NCBI RefSeq assembly: GCF_000315485.1
Contig: NZ_JH992942.1
Coordinates: 598,028-662,027 of the forward strand
Length of the DNA: 64,000 nt
Direction: 5' to 3'
DNA from: Bacteroides oleiciplenus YIT 12058
GTDB taxonomy: Bacteria > Bacteroidota > Bacteroidia > Bacteroidales > Bacteroidaceae
Part shown: one piece after another, positions 42,077-52,064 of the stretch
How positions within the stretch are numbered: position 1 is the stretch's first letter
Layout: each line of letters starts with the position of its first letter
Translations under genes and position numbers: made by a program
Notes under the pieces: generated by a model
The model's database searches: none
What the model was told of the DNA's origin: nothing
What the model saw: only the letters and a program-made list of their open reading frames with translations

Positions 42077-45000
42077 ATGAAAGACTATTATATTATGATA
42101 AAGCGCACATGCATTTTATTACTATTTATTTCGTTATATACCAGTTTGTTTGCCGGGTCTTTCCGGCATTTGAACGTTCGTGAGGGATTGAGTAGCAGGC
42201 AGACGTACCAGATATGCAAAGACTCAACAGGCTTTATCTGGGCTTATACCCATATGGGGGTGGACCGTTATGACGGAAATGAAATCAGGCATTATACATT
42301 GAACGAGACGATAGAGTCCAAAGACCACATCTTGTCCTTCACTGTTATGGAAGTGGATAAGAAAGGGAACCTTTGGATTGCACTGCGTAATGGTAGGGTA
42401 TACTGCTATGATAAATTGAAAGATGCTTTCTATTTGCAGGCAGATTTGTCACAGTTCATATCTTCTCCTGTGTTGAACGGTATGGCGTTTGAGGAAGATG
42501 AAGGTTTGTGGCTGTCTACATCGGCGGGTGTGTATTATTGGGATAAGGAAAATAATGTTTTGTCTCCGGCGGGCCTTATCGGTGAATGGACCAATTGCAT
42601 CCTCAAAGCGGAGAATGATGTTTTTTTTGTGGGGACCAATACGGAAGTTTATAGAATGAAGAGAACCGGAACAGCCCGTCAGCTATCTAAGGAAAAGGTG
42701 GATATACCGGTGGAGGCTCGTATAGAGACTTTATTCCTATACGGTAGTAAACTATACGTAGGGACATTTTCAAACGGTGTGTTCGTGATTGAACTGACAA
42801 CGAAGCAAGTGAAATCTCTCGATGCTTTTATTCCGGGCATACCTGTACGTGTGTTTGCTTATGATGGAGAGCGCTCTATCCTGATTGGATCCGATGGTGC
42901 CGGTATTTTCAGGATCGATGCCGTCAATGAGACGCTGCTGAATCATTATATCACTGATGAGGATGATGAGAGAAGCCTGAACGGAAATACGGTCTCGGAT
43001 ATTTGTGTGGATGAGTATGGAGGTATCTGGGTGACCACCTGTACAAACGGTATCAGCTATCTGGATCCTAATGTGCCTGATGTCCGGTGGATAAGGCATG
43101 AACGGAATAATCCTTCTTCGTTGGTATCCGACCATGTGAATGTGATGCTTCAGGATTCGGAAGGTGACTATTGGTATGGTACTAATGACGGAATCAGTGT
43201 GTATCGGGCAAAGTCGAAACAATGGATGCATTTTCTGAATGGAAAAGGCTATGCCTATTCGTCTGTAGTACTGGCCCTTTGCGAAGATAATGAAGGGAGT
43301 GTCTGGGCAGGTGGTTACGGCATTGGCCTGTATCGGATTAATAAGAAATCGGGTGAGGTTCGGAAAATGCCGAAACGGAATAAGCAATCGGACAAAGGCA
43401 TATCCACTGACTATATTTATGCGATTTATGCAGAAGGGGATTGCCTGTGGTTCGGAGGAATCGAAGGAGATTTCATGCGCTATAACAGGCGGACCGATGC
43501 TTATACCTATTATCCGATAGATTGTGTGGGTGATATAAAGTATGGTGACAAGAATACGTTGCTGATAGCAGGCTGTGACGGACTGGGATTCTTTGATAAG
43601 TCCACCGGAGAAATCAGGTGGCAGCAGAAGTTCGGTGAGATCACGTTGCATTATCCCGTCCGTTGCCTGCTGCGTTCGTCATCCGGAGAAATATGGTTGC
43701 TTACGGATGGAGAAGGATTGATTCGTTTTAATCCGGAGAATGGCAAGTCGCGTATCTATGCCATCGCAGACGGCCTGGTGTCCAATTCTATCAACAGTGT
43801 AGCCGAAGACAGTAACGGACATATCTGGTTTAATACAGAAAAAGAACTATATTGCCTGGATTTGGTGGAAGACATGGTGATTAATGGAAATGACCTGCTG
43901 AACATTGGCTGGGGATATTACAATGCCAATGCTTCCATGAAAACGAAGGACGGGCATTTGGCATTCGGCACTGCGGAAGGGGTACTTATCTTTGCACCTT
44001 CTTTCGATTTTTCCGGTAGCGTACCGATTGAATTGATATTCACGGATTTTAAATTGCCTTACGAATCGGTAAAGGTAGGTGTGTCCGGCTCTCCTTTGCA
44101 GGCTGGCATCAACGATACCCGGCGTCTGAAACTGAAACATAACCAGAACTCATTTTCCATATCTTTCTCGGCTATTAACTTTGTTTCTCCTCACAAAATC
44201 AGGTATGAGTACAGACTGAATAACCATGAACGGCAATGGCATCGCGTGGATGCAGTTCAAAGTGTGGGCTATATGGATCTTCCTCCTGGGAAATATACTT
44301 TTGAGTTGCGTGCATTCGATAAATACACCCAGCAGCAGGTAGGGGAACGTATTATTGAAATATCTATCAGTCATCCGTTGTGGGCTTCATGGTGGGCCAT
44401 AGCTATCTATTTGATTCTGTTTGTGGTGGTGGGTTATTTGCTTCTCCAGTTCAGACGGCAGAGGGTGAGGGAAGATAAAATCAGAGAGAGGATACACTCG
44501 TTCATCGGAGTAGCCCACGACATACGTACGCCGGTTGCACTGATAAAGGCTCCGTTAAGCGAACTTGAAGCTCAGGACGGCTTGCCGGAAGAAAGTAAAA
44601 AGAAACTGGCTATTGCCATGAAGAATGCTGAGAAACTTTTCACGATGATTACCCAGTTGCTGGAGTTGCAGAAAGTGGAAGCGCATCCTGAACATCTGGA
44701 GGTGGCATGGTATGATATAAAGGAGTACATGGAAGATAAATTGTCCGCTTTCCGCATGGCTGCCGTCCAGAAAGAGGTAGAGCTATATCTGGAAGTCGAT
44801 TCGGAAATGCCTGAAGTATGGCTGGACAAGAATAAGATGGACCACATTATGGATAATCTGCTCTCTAACGCTTTGAAGTATACGGAGAAAGGAGCGATAG
44901 GAGTTATAGTGCGGCAAGCCAGGAATAAGTGGACGGTCGAGGTGACGGATACGGGAGTCGGCATTCCGGCGGAAGAACAGAAAAACATCTTTAATGAATA

Positions 45001-45988
45001 TTATCGTGCCAGAAATGTGGTGGATTCTCAGGAACAGGGCATCGGTATCGGTCTGATGATTACTTCCAGAATCATTAAGCAGCATCATGGCAAGATTGAA
45101 TTCAGAAGTGTGGAGAATAAGGGAACTACGTTTACGGTTACGTTCCCCAGGAAACTGAAGTCGGGTATGGTAGTTGCCGCGAAAGAGAAGTTGCCGGAAA
45201 ACACTGCTCCCGATGTTTTATCTCAGGAAGAGACGGAACAGGTGGATAAGAATGTGCTGTTGCTGGCCGAGGATGATAAAGACATGCGCGAATACCTGAC
45301 GGACAGCCTGTCTTCCGAATATAAGGTTATCAGTGTGCCCGATGGTGGAAAAGCTTTGGATATGGCAAGGGAAATTAATCCGGATATCATCATTTCAGAT
45401 ATCATCATGCCTATCATCCAGGGGGATGAATTGTGCCGGATATTGAAATCATCAGTTGAAACCAGTCATATACCCGTCGTGTTGTTGACTGCCCTTTGTG
45501 AAAGGGAAAACATTATATTGGGGCTGGAAGCCGGAGCCAATGATTATATCATTAAACCTTTCGACTTGTCTGTGCTGAAAGTGCGGCTTCGTAATATTCT
45601 TCAGAACAGGCAGCATCTCAGGGACACGGTTCTTTCTTCGGACATACCTGTGGATGAAGTGGATTATAGTAGTCAGTTGGATAAGGAATTCTTGGATAAT
45701 GCGATGGTGTCCATTGAGGAAAATATGGCTAATCCGGAATTTTCAATTACTGACTTCTGCCGTGCGCTGGGAATGAGTCGTACTTCTGTTTATAATAAAA
45801 TAAAAACTTTGACAGGACAAGGACCTAACGACTTTATCCGCATTGTGCGGTTGAACAAGTCGAAAGAGCTTTTGCAGTCACAGAAATATACGATTGGCGA
45901 AGTAGCCACCATGGTTGGCTTTTCGGACCCTAAATATTTCAGTACATGCTTTAAGAAGCAGTTTGGGGTAAGTCCGAGCAAATTTTAG
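42077..45988 (+). CDS. Hybrid two-component system sensor/regulator (HTCS)
   Basis: A 1303-residue one-protein signalling system. A signal peptide (TCILLLFISLYTSLFAG) is followed by a periplasmic double beta-propeller of reg_prop repeats (FIWAYTHMGVDRYDG, GGIWVTTCTNGISYLD, GDYWYGTNDGISVY and others) and a Y_Y_Y domain (YEYRLNNHERQWHRVD). One membrane helix is near 775-795. The histidine kinase has HDIRTPVALI (His814) and DNLLSNALKYTEKG; the receiver has Asp1108 in ISDIIMP; the AraC-type DNA-binding end is DFCRALGMSRTSVYNKI...GFSDPKYFSTCFKKQFG. Such proteins switch on adjacent sugar-use genes; here those are the ROK-NagB-transporter-GH18 genes downstream. The ligand is probably a chito- or N-acetylamino-sugar, by inference. 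Confidence 0.93.
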   Translation: MKDYYIMIKRTCILLLFISLYTSLFAGSFRHLNVREGLSSRQTYQICKDSTGFIWAYTHMGVDRYDGNEIRHYTLNETIESKDHILSFTVMEVDKKGNLWIALRNGRVYCYDKLKDAFYLQADLSQFISSPVLNGMAFEEDEGLWLSTSAGVYYWDKENNVLSPAGLIGEWTNCILKAENDVFFVGTNTEVYRMKRTGTARQLSKEKVDIPVEARIETLFLYGSKLYVGTFSNGVFVIELTTKQVKSLDAFIPGIPVRVFAYDGERSILIGSDGAGIFRIDAVNETLLNHYITDEDDERSLNGNTVSDICVDEYGGIWVTTCTNGISYLDPNVPDVRWIRHERNNPSSLVSDHVNVMLQDSEGDYWYGTNDGISVYRAKSKQWMHFLNGKGYAYSSVVLALCEDNEGSVWAGGYGIGLYRINKKSGEVRKMPKRNKQSDKGISTDYIYAIYAEGDCLWFGGIEGDFMRYNRRTDAYTYYPIDCVGDIKYGDKNTLLIAGCDGLGFFDKSTGEIRWQQKFGEITLHYPVRCLLRSSSGEIWLLTDGEGLIRFNPENGKSRIYAIADGLVSNSINSVAEDSNGHIWFNTEKELYCLDLVEDMVINGNDLLNIGWGYYNANASMKTKDGHLAFGTAEGVLIFAPSFDFSGSVPIELIFTDFKLPYESVKVGVSGSPLQAGINDTRRLKLKHNQNSFSISFSAINFVSPHKIRYEYRLNNHERQWHRVDAVQSVGYMDLPPGKYTFELRAFDKYTQQQVGERIIEISISHPLWASWWAIAIYLILFVVVGYLLLQFRRQRVREDKIRERIHSFIGVAHDIRTPVALIKAPLSELEAQDGLPEESKKKLAIAMKNAEKLFTMITQLLELQKVEAHPEHLEVAWYDIKEYMEDKLSAFRMAAVQKEVELYLEVDSEMPEVWLDKNKMDHIMDNLLSNALKYTEKGAIGVIVRQARNKWTVEVTDTGVGIPAEEQKNIFNEYYRARNVVDSQEQGIGIGLMITSRIIKQHHGKIEFRSVENKGTTFTVTFPRKLKSGMVVAAKEKLPENTAPDVLSQEETEQVDKNVLLLAEDDKDMREYLTDSLSSEYKVISVPDGGKALDMAREINPDIIISDIIMPIIQGDELCRILKSSVETSHIPVVLLTALCERENIILGLEAGANDYIIKPFDLSVLKVRLRNILQNRQHLRDTVLSSDIPVDEVDYSSQLDKEFLDNAMVSIEENMANPEFSITDFCRALGMSRTSVYNKIKTLTGQGPNDFIRIVRLNKSKELLQSQKYTIGEVATMVGFSDPKYFSTCFKKQFGVSPSKF

Positions 45989-46117
45989 AGTATAAAAACT
46001 GTATTTAAACCTAAGTGGATAAGTAGCCAACCTTTTTTGTTAAAAAATCAACTTACGTTTCCCTGATTGTGCGTAATATTGTGGTCAATAGTAACCCTCT
46101 AAAAATGCAGATAAAAA

Positions 46118-47059
46118 ATGGAAACGTATTTAGGCCTGGACTTAGGCGGAACAAAATTACTGATTGGCGAAATTGACAGCCGCGGTAATATCTTGAGGTA
46201 CAAAAAATATGACTCCGGATATTTCAACCAACAGGCAGCGCTGGATATTATCAAGTTATCACTGGATGATTATATCAAAACCGTCGGGTGGTATGATAAG
46301 AAGCCTCTGGCAATGGGAGTTGGACTGATTGGCCGGGTGGATCCCAATCAAGGTATCTGGTTGCAGATAGATCCCAGCAGAACGCAACCCATTGCGTTGG
46401 CTAAAGAATTGGCGGATATCTATGGCATTCCCTGCCATATAGATAATGATGTGAAAAGCGCCACACGTGCCGAACGTGTCTGGGGCTTCGGACAAATCTC
46501 TAAAAACTTCATCTATTTAAATATAGGAACAGGCATTGCAATCGGTACGGTTGTGAATGGCAGGCAGATACGTGGTAGCCATTTCAATGCCGGTGAGGTG
46601 GGGCATGTGCGGGTAGGAGTGAATGTAGGAATCAAATGTACGTGCGGAAGAATGGATTGTGTGGAGGCTATAGCTTCCGGCATTGGTTTCGACCGTTGTG
46701 CCCGATTGCTTCACGGGCAATACGAGACGGACTTGCATATCTCTGCCGATAGAGGTGAACGGATACCGGTCAGTGAAATCTTTGCATTGAGCCATAAAGG
46801 CGATCCTCTGTGTGTGAAGCTTGTGGAGAACGCTTCCGAAGCGTTGGCAAACCTGATAATGAACCTGGTGAGGGTGACAGACCCGGAGACCATTGTTCTG
46901 GGTGGTGGTGTAGTGGCTGACGGATATATACATGCCAAGATACTGGAATTGCTGAATCCCACCACCATGCGCTTTGTGAGCAATGGCGTTGTTATTACAA
47001 AGTTGAATCCGGAATTCATAGGCTTGTTGGGTGCAGGGGCTGTAGCCATGAATATGTAG
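46118..47059 (+). CDS. ROK-family sugar kinase
   Basis: A 313-residue ROK protein. ATP phosphate loop GLDLGGTKLLIGEID (residues 5-19); sugar-binding motif NDVKSATRAERVWG near 108-121; zinc motif EVGHVRV and CTCGRMDCVE (residues 178-187), the ROK C-x-C-G-x-x-x-C signature; second phosphate motif VLGGGVVADG. No N-terminal DNA-binding domain, so it is a kinase rather than a repressor. Between an HTCS gene and a NagB-like gene, its likely substrate is N-acetylglucosamine, N-acetylmannosamine or glucose. Confidence 0.88.
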   Translation: METYLGLDLGGTKLLIGEIDSRGNILRYKKYDSGYFNQQAALDIIKLSLDDYIKTVGWYDKKPLAMGVGLIGRVDPNQGIWLQIDPSRTQPIALAKELADIYGIPCHIDNDVKSATRAERVWGFGQISKNFIYLNIGTGIAIGTVVNGRQIRGSHFNAGEVGHVRVGVNVGIKCTCGRMDCVEAIASGIGFDRCARLLHGQYETDLHISADRGERIPVSEIFALSHKGDPLCVKLVENASEALANLIMNLVRVTDPETIVLGGGVVADGYIHAKILELLNPTTMRFVSNGVVITKLNPEFIGLLGAGAVAMNM

Positions 47060-47089
47060 AATCGGGATTACTAATACTTTATTAATAAT

Positions 47090-47824
47090 ATGAATGTAAC
47101 TATTACAAAGAATGAGAGAGAATTCGATTGTACAGCCGCCTGGCGTATAATCGGAGAGATATTACATAAACCGGAAGCTGTTATCGGGCTTTCGACGGGA
47201 CGCACGACCGGAAATCTGCACCGGATTGTCGGAGAAATACATTCCCATTACCCGTTTAATACCTCTGCCGTCACCTTTTTCGGACTGGACGAAGTGACCA
47301 ATGTGCCACGTGAATATGCCGGAGCATGCTATACGATGTTGAAGACGGAAATCATAGATGCATTGGGCATTAAAGATGAGAACTTCCTGATGCTGCCAAC
47401 CTTTTCGGATGACTTCAGTAAGGATTGCATCGCTTTTCAGGAGGAAATAGCCAGACGTGGTGGCATCGACCTGTTGATTCTGGGATTGGGAGAGAATGGG
47501 CATTTAGGTTTCAATCAACCTCAGTCTCCTTTTAATGGTGAAGCATGGGTTACTAAAATGAATCCGGAACTGGAGGAGCGTATTCGCAGGGAAACCGCTA
47601 CTCCACCGGAGAAAGAACTGGGAGGAGCCACTCTGGGCATAAAGAATATTATGCAGGCACGCCGGATAGTGCTGGTGGCTAAGGGTGGCAATAAAGCCGG
47701 TATTGTGAAACAAATGCTGGAAGGACCTGTCACTCCCGATGTTCCTGCCTCCGTGCTTCAACTGCATCCGGATTGCGAGTTCCTGCTGGACACGGCTTCT
47801 GCATCCGGGCTATCTGAAAAATAA
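47090..47824 (+). CDS. NagB-like glucosamine-6-phosphate isomerase/deaminase family protein
   Basis: A 244-residue NagB/6-phosphogluconolactonase-fold protein, the usual length for NagB. Phosphate-loop GLSTGRTTGNLHRI; FFGLDEVTNVP, equivalent to the E. coli D72 region; GLGENGHLGFNQPQSPF, equivalent to D141-x-H143 and E148. Here the D141 position is Asn (also seen in B. subtilis NagB) while the E148 position is Gln, so the usual catalytic triad is altered. It may still deaminate glucosamine-6-phosphate, or act on a related sugar phosphate. It is 30 bases after the ROK kinase and 20 bases before the transporter. No NagA deacetylase is in this locus. Confidence 0.82.
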   Translation: MNVTITKNEREFDCTAAWRIIGEILHKPEAVIGLSTGRTTGNLHRIVGEIHSHYPFNTSAVTFFGLDEVTNVPREYAGACYTMLKTEIIDALGIKDENFLMLPTFSDDFSKDCIAFQEEIARRGGIDLLILGLGENGHLGFNQPQSPFNGEAWVTKMNPELEERIRRETATPPEKELGGATLGIKNIMQARRIVLVAKGGNKAGIVKQMLEGPVTPDVPASVLQLHPDCEFLLDTASASGLSEK

Positions 47825-47844
47825 TCATTATACTATAATACTAC

Positions 47845-49107
47845 ATGATGACACAACAGGAAAAACAAATCAATTACATGGGACCGTTTCTCACAATAGT
47901 CTTTCTATTCCTTATTGTCGGGTTCCTGACAACTGCCAATACTCAGTTTCAGGGTCCGTTGAAGGAAACTTTTCTCATGAAAGTAGGTAATCTGAAGAAT
48001 ACATTTGCCACTTTGATTACCTTTTCATGGTTTCTTGCTTATCCCATTTGTGGTGGGATAGGTTCATCCTGGATAAATAAGTACGGCTATAAGGGAACGT
48101 TAATCCGTGGACTCTGGGTGATGATTGTCGGTTTGGGACTCTTTTTTGCTTCTTCTTATTTCACTGTAAGATTTCCTGATGCTGATATTATGATGGGAGA
48201 GAGTATCATTCCCATAGGCTTTTTCATTTTCTTATTAGGATCATTTGTCGTAGGTGCTTCGGCCACTATTTTGCAGGTTGTCATCAATCCATATCTCACG
48301 GCTTGCCGGGTGAAGGGAACGCAGGCTATCCAGCGTCTTGCCATCGGTGGCACGGCAAACTCTGTCGGTACTACGCTTGCCCCTTATTTTGTGACGGGTG
48401 TTGTTTTTGGTGGCTTGGCTATGGAGGATATTCAGATCAGCCAGTTGATGATGCCTTTTCTGGCGTTGATGCTGACCATTGTAGTGGTCGTATTCCTGCT
48501 GATGAGGCTGTCTTTACCTGACATACAGGGCACACGGGTGGAAAAAGGAGAGAAGTTGGAGAAAAGCGTATGGTCATTCCGGCATCTGACGTTGGGTGTC
48601 TGTGCCATATTCTTCTATGTGGGCGTGGAGGTTTGCATTGGTGCGAATATCAATTTGTATGCCATTGAACGGAATTGTCCTTCACCTGCGCTGATGGCTA
48701 CGCTTTATTGGGGTGGTATGCTGATAGGGCGATTGATAGGTAGTTCGCTGAGTAAGGTTCCTCCCCGTGTGCAACTGGTGGTGACTACCCTGTCGGCGGG
48801 TGTGCTTGCTCTGCTGGCTATAATTTTTAATAATCCATGGTTGCTGACGGCAGTCGGTCTGTTCCATTCCATTATGTGGGGAGCTATATTTACGCTGGCT
48901 GTGGCCCATTTGGGTAAATATACTTCGGTAGCTTCGGGAGTATTTATGATAGGTGTAGTGGGCGGTGCTATCCTGCCTCTGTTGCAAGGTGTCTTTGCCG
49001 ACTTGCTGGAAAGTTGGAGATGGTCTTGGTTTATTGTACTTTTGGGAGAATTATTCATGCTGTATTATGCATTGGTAGGTTCTCGTGTTCGTCAAACAGC
49101 TGATTAA
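47845..49107 (+). CDS. MFS sugar transporter of the FucP/NagP type
   Basis: A 420-residue major facilitator with twelve hydrophobic helices. Helix 1 (FLTIVFLFLIVGFLTTANTQ), then GPLKETFLMKVGNLKNTFATL and FSWFLAYPICGGIGSSWINKYGYKGTLIRG match the FucP/GluP/NagP proton-sugar symporter subfamily of Bacteroidota. The operon suggests N-acetylglucosamine or a related amino sugar as substrate. It ends 10 bases before the GH18 start codon. Confidence 0.86.
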   Translation: MMTQQEKQINYMGPFLTIVFLFLIVGFLTTANTQFQGPLKETFLMKVGNLKNTFATLITFSWFLAYPICGGIGSSWINKYGYKGTLIRGLWVMIVGLGLFFASSYFTVRFPDADIMMGESIIPIGFFIFLLGSFVVGASATILQVVINPYLTACRVKGTQAIQRLAIGGTANSVGTTLAPYFVTGVVFGGLAMEDIQISQLMMPFLALMLTIVVVVFLLMRLSLPDIQGTRVEKGEKLEKSVWSFRHLTLGVCAIFFYVGVEVCIGANINLYAIERNCPSPALMATLYWGGMLIGRLIGSSLSKVPPRVQLVVTTLSAGVLALLAIIFNNPWLLTAVGLFHSIMWGAIFTLAVAHLGKYTSVASGVFMIGVVGGAILPLLQGVFADLLESWRWSWFIVLLGELFMLYYALVGSRVRQTAD

Positions 49108-49117
49108 CTATAATATT

Positions 49118-50848
49118 ATGAAAAAAAGAATGAGATTTATGATTTTGTCTGTACTGGCGGTATTGCTGTCGTGCAGTAGTAAGGCAGGAGAACTGCGCAT
49201 GGCTTCTTCGGATGCGAAGGTGATTGTGGCTTATGTGACTTCCTGGAGTAGTGTCATGCCCGACCCGCAATACATGACGCATATCAATTATGCATTCGGT
49301 CATGTGAGCGAAACATTCAATGGAGTGGGTATTGCCAATGAGAACCGCCTTCGCGAGATTGTTGCTTTAAAAGCTCAGAAACCGGGATTGAAAATAATGC
49401 TCTCCATCGGTGGATGGGGAAGCGGACGTTTCAGTGAAATGGCTGCCAACGACGAATTCCGCCTGGCATTTGCGAAAGATTGCAAGCGGGTAGTGAAGGA
49501 GTACGGTCTGGATGGCATTGATATCGACTGGGAATATCCTACCAGTGCGGCAGCCAACATTTCCGCCTCACCGGACGATACGAAGAACTTCACATTGCTG
49601 ATGCGTGATATACGGAAAGAGATAGGAAAGAAAAAACTGTTGACCCTTGCTACGGTGGCTTCCGGTGAATATATAGACTTCAAAGCAATTCTGCCTTATA
49701 TAGATTTTGTCAATATCATGTCCTATGACATGGGAAATGCTCCCAAACACCATGCTGCTTTGTATAGTTCGGAAAACACAGGCTGGATGACTGCCGATGG
49801 CGCAGTTGAAGCACACCTCAAAGCAGGTGTTCCGGCTTCTAAGTTAACTATGGGAGTACCTTTCTATGGACGTGGAGGCGACCAGTATCCTAATTTCCAG
49901 GATTACCATAAGGTGGGCGGCACTGCTGAATTTGAGGAGCGTTGGGATGATACAGCCAAAGTACCCTATCTGGCAAACAAGGATGGTGTATTGGTTTTTG
50001 GTTATGAAAATCCCCGTTCGCTAGCTATCAAGTGCCAATATATTTTAGACAAGGGATTGCTTGGCGGTATGTATTGGGATTATGCAGGCGACAATCCTCA
50101 GGGTGATTTGCGCCGCACGATGTATGAGAGCCTGCTTGTGAATAAGAAAGGTCAGCCAGCTCCTTATCAGGTGTTGGTGCTGACCGAGCGCGGCGGACAA
50201 CATGGCGGATTCACGGATGCCGGTCTGCAATGGTTGGCTCAGGAGAGTGGAGCCATGAACTTTGAAATAACGGAAATAAATAATGCGAAACCTATTACGG
50301 AGGAATATCTCAATCGTTTCCACTTGATTATCCAACTGGACTATCCGCCTTACACATGGAGTGAAGCAGCACAAGCAGCCTTTACCAAGTATATTGATGA
50401 GGGACGTGGCGGCTGGATAGGTTTCCATCATGCTACTTTATTGGGAGAATTTGATGGTTATCCGATGTGGCAATGGTTCTCCGACTTTATGGGCGGGGTG
50501 CGTTTCAAGAATTATATTGCTCCGTTGGCTGATGGAGTGGTTATCACAGAAGATACGGAACATCCGGTTATGAAAGGTGTGCAAGAGACGTTTATTATCC
50601 CTGATGATGAGTGGTATACTTATGATAAGAGTCCGCGCCGCAACGTGCATGTGTTGGCACATGTGGACGAATATAGCTATACTCCTGCTTCGGATGTCAA
50701 GATGGGAGACCATCCTGTGGTGTGGGTGAATGAGAACAAGAAAGCGCGCAATGTCTATTTCCAGATCGGACATAGCAAGAAGTTGTACGAAACGGAAGAT
50801 TTTACGAAGATGTTCAGGAATGCAATTCAGTGGACATTGAAGAAATGA
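49118..50848 (+). CDS. GH18 glycosidase lipoprotein fused to a ThuA-like domain
   Basis: A 576-residue lipoprotein (VLLSC, Cys19). Residues about 33-345 are a glycoside hydrolase family 18 barrel with KIMLSIGGWGSGRFSE and the catalytic DGIDIDWEYP (Glu139 as acid; D132-x-x-D135-x-D137-x-E139), plus MSYDMGN and GVPFYGRG. Residues about 349-575 are a second domain with VLVLTERGGQHGGFT, WIGFHHATLLGEFDGYP, PDDEWYTYD and HPVVWVNENKKARNVYFQIGH, which reads as a ThuA-like (trehalose-utilisation, class I GATase-like) fold. The likely work is cutting a chito- or N-glycan-type substrate outside the cell. The role of the ThuA-like part is unknown. A start at 49085 would overlap the transporter gene and is rejected. 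Confidence 0.85.
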   Translation: MKKRMRFMILSVLAVLLSCSSKAGELRMASSDAKVIVAYVTSWSSVMPDPQYMTHINYAFGHVSETFNGVGIANENRLREIVALKAQKPGLKIMLSIGGWGSGRFSEMAANDEFRLAFAKDCKRVVKEYGLDGIDIDWEYPTSAAANISASPDDTKNFTLLMRDIRKEIGKKKLLTLATVASGEYIDFKAILPYIDFVNIMSYDMGNAPKHHAALYSSENTGWMTADGAVEAHLKAGVPASKLTMGVPFYGRGGDQYPNFQDYHKVGGTAEFEERWDDTAKVPYLANKDGVLVFGYENPRSLAIKCQYILDKGLLGGMYWDYAGDNPQGDLRRTMYESLLVNKKGQPAPYQVLVLTERGGQHGGFTDAGLQWLAQESGAMNFEITEINNAKPITEEYLNRFHLIIQLDYPPYTWSEAAQAAFTKYIDEGRGGWIGFHHATLLGEFDGYPMWQWFSDFMGGVRFKNYIAPLADGVVITEDTEHPVMKGVQETFIIPDDEWYTYDKSPRRNVHVLAHVDEYSYTPASDVKMGDHPVVWVNENKKARNVYFQIGHSKKLYETEDFTKMFRNAIQWTLKK

Positions 50849-50903
50849 TGGATATATCTTTTAAAAAATAGGTAAAAGAGGCTGAATGACAGGCCGGGAA
50901 GCA

Positions 50904-50942
50904 ATAACAGAGAAACTTTCCGAAATAAAGTTTCTCTGTTAT
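50904..50942. terminator. Bidirectional hairpin terminator between convergent genes
   Basis: Perfect 16-bp stem (ATAACAGAGAAACTTT at 50904-50919; complement 50927-50942), loop of 7. It serves the GH18 gene on the plus strand. The stop codon of the convergent glycosyltransferase (50939-50941) lies inside the right arm, so terminator and coding end overlap. Confidence 0.78.
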
Positions 50943-52021
50943 CTGTGGGATAAAATTAATGTTCTATATCGCCAAGCTATAAAAGACCAGGTATAACGTT
51001 TCTGTGCAATCTCCTGCATCTTGCATCCGTCCTTTGGCTTGCTATGCATCAATTCCACCAGTTCTTCACTTGTCTTGAAGTAATGAGCTTTGTTTTCCGT
51101 AGTCTCACGATTATAAATCACGTCGTAAGCTAGAATCGGCTTACCAAAAAACATAGCCTCCACCAGTGAAGGGTTTGTTCCGCCTGCACTATGCCCGTGG
51201 ATATAGCACCTGCATTGATTACGTAGAGCATATAGCACGTCGAGGTCATACACGGAGTTCACCATCTGTATGTTTTGCCAATCACCGTATTCTTCTTTTA
51301 GTCGTCGGCTATATTCGCTCCGTTCCCAATTTCCCACAAACACCAGGTTTTCTCCCGAAGTAGCAAAAGCTTTCAGAACCATATGGCAGTTGTTCTCCGG
51401 TTCAATGCGGCATACACTGACAGCATAGTTTCCGGAAGTGATTCCATATCGCTTCAGAATTTCATTCTGCTTTTCTTCGATGACGTTTTTTTGTGCATGG
51501 TCTCCTCCGTAGGCTACTAATTCAGCCTTCTTCTGATATGTACTCCACACATAGTCTTGTATACCTTTATTGTCGGCTATTATCACATCCGCATAGCGTA
51601 CGGCCATTGCTTCGCTTGTCCGCAGAAACCATTTGGCAAACTTGTCCCATTTGGCCCTTCGGTGTTCCAGGCCGTCAATGTTCACTATCAGCTTTTTGCG
51701 ATACAGTAGTCTGAAGACTGGTAGAAAGATACAGCCCGACACGCCTAATATGACTACGGCATCATAGCCTCGCAAACATTTAAGCATCGACAGGATATCA
51801 TATGGAGTGCTTTGCATTCCATTGGCATGAAATAGCGGGATGTACTTCAGTTGTGCTCCCTTGTAGGATTTTATACGCGTGGCGTAATCCTTACCACTAC
51901 AGAAAACGGTATAACGGACTTCGGAGTAACAATTATTACCGATAATGTTTTCTACCAGAGTCTCGAAACCACCATATTTTGCAGGCACACCTTGGATGCC
52001 GATAATAGCTACTTGTTTCAT
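50939..52021 (-). CDS. Glycosyltransferase, DUF1972/rhamnosyltransferase type
   Basis: A 360-residue glycosyltransferase from MKQVAIIGIQGVPAKYGGFE (52021); a longer reading frame starting at 52201 overlaps the previous gene and is rejected. The G-I-Q-G-V-P-A-K-Y-G-G-F-E-T start is diagnostic of DUF1972 enzymes, which add rhamnose or a similar sugar. The C-terminal GT-B half has GNWERSEYSRRLKEEYGDW and CYIHGHSAGGTNPSLVEAM (sugar-nucleotide site). Last gene of the polysaccharide locus. Its stop lies in a terminator hairpin. Confidence 0.87.
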   Translation of the reverse strand: MKQVAIIGIQGVPAKYGGFETLVENIIGNNCYSEVRYTVFCSGKDYATRIKSYKGAQLKYIPLFHANGMQSTPYDILSMLKCLRGYDAVVILGVSGCIFLPVFRLLYRKKLIVNIDGLEHRRAKWDKFAKWFLRTSEAMAVRYADVIIADNKGIQDYVWSTYQKKAELVAYGGDHAQKNVIEEKQNEILKRYGITSGNYAVSVCRIEPENNCHMVLKAFATSGENLVFVGNWERSEYSRRLKEEYGDWQNIQMVNSVYDLDVLYALRNQCRCYIHGHSAGGTNPSLVEAMFFGKPILAYDVIYNRETTENKAHYFKTSEELVELMHSKPKDGCKMQEIAQKRYTWSFIAWRYRTLILSHR

Positions 52022-52064
52022 AAATATAAAAGGATTATATATTAAGGTTTCCCAGTGAATAATA

